This document shows positions 60,301-64,000 of a stretch of DNA of 64,000 bases, one piece after another (position 1 is the stretch's first letter; each line of letters starts with the position of its first letter). Source of the stretch: Acanthaster planci. Taxonomy: Eukaryota > Echinodermata > Asteroidea > Valvatida > Acanthasteridae. A program made the translations under genes and the position numbers. The DNA lies in contig NW_019091374.1 in assembly GCF_001949145.1 (NCBI RefSeq), forward strand, positions 231,336-295,335. The letters are read 5' to 3'. The notes below the pieces were generated by a model. It worked only from the letters and a program-made list of their open reading frames with translations. It was not told the DNA's origin and searched no databases.

Positions 60301-61004
60301 CCGGCAAAAGGACAAAAGTAATTACATTTTTAATCCGGCAGCTAGGAGGTATGAACATATTATTTTTGCTATTGATTCTCAAACGACTTTTAAAGAATGA
60401 AAAACTTCACCTCTGTCATTGCAGCCCCATGCTAAGAGTTTCCTTTTCTGTCAACAGCACTTTTTTCGCAGGGTAAGCACAGTTATAGTTTACAATTTGT
60501 GTTTTGACGCCTCTGGACTTTTTTGGAAAGTTTCTCATCACGATATCGCAATTTAGCACAGAAAAGGTTTTCAAGATATGACCTGGACACTGGCACAATT
60601 TTTAACATGATATTTGAGCTTGAAATGCCAATAAACACAACTGTAAAAGATAAATATAAACATGAACATAAATCTCCACAGAATAAATACAGTGTATATA
60701 TACACAATATGAACGAAGTTATAAAAAGGGCTATAGTTAAAATTCAAAATAATAACAAAATAACCATAAAAGTGTCCAATAATATAACAAAACCAAGATA
60801 TGACACAAAAAACCGCGAAAGACAGTGGAATTAACTTAACTTAAATATATGTATTCACTCAAGTTTATGTTTATACAATTATTTATTTATTTACAAGTAA
60901 TTTGGATTTGTCCCTTTTTTATCTGTAAGTCAGTTTTTATTATTAGTTGCTTTTTGTTTTGGTTTCCATGATACCTGTAAGTGGCAGATCTCCGCTGTTA
61001 GATA
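54379..61004. other. Region without a recognised exon
   Basis: It contains the MITE-like element at 55115-55647 and otherwise AT-rich sequence without a protein match that I can support. The continuation of the LDLa gene may be here or beyond the window. A GAGTC-type short repeat lies near 59002-59065. The Asn/Lys-rich frame at 60523-60834 (plus) is low-complexity and not convincing. Confidence 0.5.
55115..55647. mobile_element. MITE-like element with TAAAGCCTGGTTTC ends
   Basis: TAAAGCCTGGTTTCCATATGG at the left end recurs inverted at the right as TAGAAACCAGGCTTTA (17 of 21 positions match). The interior carries GCAGACGGTC/GTCGGCGAT-type short repeats in both orientations and no coding frame. 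It is a non-autonomous DNA element of unknown superfamily. Confidence 0.7.
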
Positions 61005-61261
61005 TCAGAATAAATAAATAAGACCAGTTGAAAGAGACACCCACAAGACTGACAGACCGACCAAAAGACCTACCCGAACCAACAGACCGTCCGTAAAACT
61101 GACAAATTAAACTGACCAATCACACCGACTGTCAAACTGACACACGCACACACCAATAACTGATTGACAAAAACTGCATGTACGTGTATGTAAACAAAGT
61201 TAGTTTAAAAGTGCAGTTTGCAAGCAGAACAAGACTGCAAATGTCATTGGCACAATAAAAA

Positions 61262-62989
61262 TTATTCAGGATGTTGAAAGTAGTCTAATAAACTTCTGCT
61301 AAATGAACTTAAAGAGTCAAATATGACAGAGTCTGCGATATGAGAGGGAAGGTTGCTCCAGATACGTGGAAATGAATGAGTTATGAAGTTCTTTAGGGCA
61401 TGAGTTCTGGCATACTGGTGGTTAAATATCACATGGTCCCGGTGACAAGTATTTACTTTAATATTATCACGGACAGAATGGCAGTCAATATTCCCAAACA
61501 AACATTTAACTTCAAAAGGGATAAGTTGCTTTGCCGTCTGTTTTCTAGAGTCATCCAGTTTAGAGCACGAAGTCTCTCCTCGTATGTTGCAGTACTAGCT
61601 ACCTTGAGGCACATCTTGCTGGCTTGTCTCTGTACTCGTCCCAATTTGCTTATGCCCATGGCAGTGTAAGGCAACCACGCAGGCAAACCGTTCTCCAGCA
61701 CCAGTAGCACCAAGGATTTATGAAAGGATAAAAGGGCCTGGGTTGAAGTTCCTCCTGCAACTTGCCAACTATATCCTAATGTTTCTATTGGCCTTGCTGA
61801 CAACTGCGTTGATTTGATCAGACCAAGTCAGTGTACTGTTGAGGGTTAACCCGACGTATTTGTAGGCTTGAGTGGTGTTTAGGGGAGTGTCCTTGAGGAA
61901 ATAAGTTGGAGGAACAATTTGTTTCTTAGCACGTGACATGTGAAGAACCTTAGTTTTCTTAATGTTGAGATGAATGCCGTTTGTATCGCTCCATCGGCTA
62001 AGTTCACTAAGGTCCGCTGGGAGGGCAAGCTCATCATCCAGTGGCAGGATAGGTTGGTAAATTAGTGTGTCGTCAGCAAAAGTAGGAATTTTGTCAGGTT
62101 GTGGGAGATGTCGTTGATGAACAGATAAAAAACAAAGGTCCAAGAACGCTTCCTTGTGGGACGCCAGATGTGACAGGTGCCCAGTCCGAAAAGCAACCAC
62201 TGTACCTAACACGTTGCTCTCGGCCTGACAAGAATGAATAATCCATGCCCAGGTTTATCCTCTGATGTTGTAGTTCCTTGCCAGTTTATTTAGCAGGATG
62301 TCATACGGCATGACATCAACGGCTTTGCTGAAGTCAAGAAATATGATATCAATGCGAGGAGGTCGTGTTCTATCCAGAGTGGCAAACCCATCGTGAACTG
62401 CATTAGTTAGCTGAGTGACATGGGAACGCTGTGAAGTAAAGCCATGCTGCTTACTGTCGCCAAGGCAAAGTGAGGAAATGTGACTTGATGTTGGTAAGCC
62501 ACTGCTTTTTCCACGACGTTGCAAATGACTGATGTAAGAGCAACTGGACGACAGTTTTTGATGTCAGTTCGTTTTCCAGCTTTGCATACTGGTGGTATCT
62601 GTAAAAATTCCCAATTGGCAGGGAGAGTTCCACTGGAGAGAGAAGAGTTCATGACATGTAGCAGTGGAGGGGAGTGCATGCTGTTGACCGGGGTAGAGCA
62701 GGCGAAATACCGTCATATCTTTGACCTTTATGGGGCGAGATTTAGACGCAGCCATCCAAGGCTTATTGCGACTTGGGGAAGTTCAGGTATTGGGAAGGAG
62801 CATGGCGGTGGAAAATGCAGGGGGTGGTGTAGCCAGTGAAAGAACTGAGGTAAAGAACTGATTGAAGGCTTGGCAAATATCAGGAGGTTTGTTCATGAGT
62901 TTGTCTCCAGAGTGGAAGGCAGGCAGACATTGATATTTTTTCTGATCCCTCGCAAAGCACCAGAAACTGCGTGTGTTATCTGGTACCAA
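61262..62989 (-). pseudogene. Decayed non-LTR retrotransposon reverse transcriptase (5'-truncated)
   Basis: Minus-strand conceptual fragments, from the 5' end: a linker before the RT (DNTRSFWCFARDQKKYQCLP, AFNQFFTSVL); RT start (SGTLPANWEF, CRPVALTSVICNVVEK); block A as DIIFLDFSKAVDVMPYDILL; the catalytic box as TFADDTLIY (FADD at 62069-62080); HLNIKKTKVLHMSR and YKYVGLTL; and a C-terminal RTHALKNFITHSFPRIWSNL. At least three frameshifts and one in-frame stop separate the pieces, so it is dead. No endonuclease domain is seen, which fits the common 5' truncation of LINEs. The C-terminal motif is of the CR1/L2/Rex1-like type; the clade is not certain. Confidence 0.88.
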
Positions 62990-64000
62990 GATTCAAAATT
63001 CCAATTTATTATTTATTAATGTCTGTGCAAAAATTCACATAGAAATTTACTTTCCATTGGCTTGTTGCAAACAGTAAGTCATTGCATTTATCAATATTAC
63101 AATCACACTCAATAACAAAACAAGAAGATTGCATTAATAAATGGCAATCACAGTCTACAAAGATAATAATTTTCCTAAATGATATTGTATATTCTCACCC
63201 TTTAATACCAATGAAAGTGTGTCGAGGAGGGTATCCAAATAAATAGTTACCGTCTCACATTTGCATTAAAACAGTGGATTGAATTTGGAATAAATGACTG
63301 TATCGAAGCCAACGTGTGAGTGGGGGGCATAGACGAATCCCAGAAGGATTAAACCTGTAACATTAGTTGAGTGGATGGGTTATGTCTGACATTATCTTTT
63401 GTACCTGGTCAGAAGACAAGTGTCATACATGACTTGAACAGGGGTTAGTTCTTGGCCTATTAATCTCTGTGCCATTTTCTTAGTACAATCTAGTCTGCCC
63501 TTTTTTCTTTGGTCAAACTACCAAAGGTGCAAATGAAATTAAAAATGAAGAGGTTGTTGACGTGTTGCCAGTACGCAGATAACTGATGAGTGGACTAAGG
63601 GACCTTAGATTAGCAGGCATCTTCCATTAGCTTCCTTCGGAATCGGATTTGTAAACAGCTCTTAATATAGATTTCAGTTCCCAATCAAGAGTTATCTGCG
63701 ACCAAGCGATATTCCTTTTCCTTTGTTTATATGTAATGTCAAAACTGCACATTCACTCGTTCGAGACACAGCGGCACGCGGCTGCGCAATTATGCAATTC
63801 ACGATTTGATACTAATAGACTAGTCCTGTCGACAAAAGGGGCTAATGCAATACAGCCTACCGTTACTGTCTGGCCGGTTTAACGTTAAATCTATACTAAA
63901 ACAGACAAAGTACTTCCATGTACTTTTATTGAAAAACAAATACATGAACTTTCTCTCAAATTTATCAGTGACATATTCAGATGTCTCTTTTCTTTCAAAA
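62990..64000. other. Right-edge region without a recognised feature
   Basis: AT-rich sequence after the truncation point of the reverse-transcriptase fragment. I see no exon, tRNA or clear repeat in it. Confidence 0.5.

Overview
The window is animal genomic DNA: coding sequence is split into short exons with canonical GT/AG junctions, introns are long, and the DNA is AT-rich and full of mobile elements. A T-brain class T-box gene, sea-urchin-type foldback and SINE elements, and recurrent TAGGCCTA-type palindromes (for example near 5485, 7492, 15590, 17596, 28965, 44732, 48937, 55455) point to a marine deuterostome. An echinoderm is most likely and a hemichordate is possible; this is inference and no species is claimed. 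Two isolated N bases (41610, 49118) suggest a BAC or draft assembly.

Left third (1-20.7 kb), minus strand: two tandem SLC20/PiT sodium-phosphate cotransporter genes. Copy A (about 236-4823) runs off the left edge and lacks its last exons. Copy B (11854-20658) is complete: ten exons joining into an open 565-codon frame. Exons 2-5 have identical lengths in both copies (151, 141, 86 and 97 bp) and all shared introns have the same phase, so the pair is a gene duplication. Copy B lacks a glutamate known to be critical in human PiT2.

Middle (24.1-32.2 kb), minus strand: a complete six-exon T-brain (Tbr/Eomes-class) transcription factor gene of 754 codons. Its T-box is spread over exons 1-5 and there is a Tbr1/Eomes-like C-terminal motif. 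A pair of inverted CCAAT boxes lies about 250 bp upstream of the start codon.

Right half (32.2-64 kb): mostly non-coding. One plus-strand gene begins here: a signal-peptide exon (47560-47656) and a phase-compatible LDL-receptor class A exon (54259-54378), with the rest presumably beyond what I can recognise. The remainder holds mobile elements: a foldback-like structure with CpG-rich repeat arms (36.9-38.3 kb), a Tc1/mariner-type MITE (38.8-39.2 kb), a tRNA-type SINE pair in inverted orientation between two 315-bp direct repeats (48.8-49.75 kb), another SINE (36.3 kb), a second MITE (55.1-55.65 kb) and a decayed non-LTR reverse transcriptase (61.3-63.0 kb).

The genes do not form a functional cluster: two phosphate transporters, a developmental regulator and a secreted or membrane protein. 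I found no convincing new multi-gene system. The points most worth checking are the substituted PiT glutamate, the derived T-box, the five-cysteine LDLa module and the repeat structure around 49 kb.
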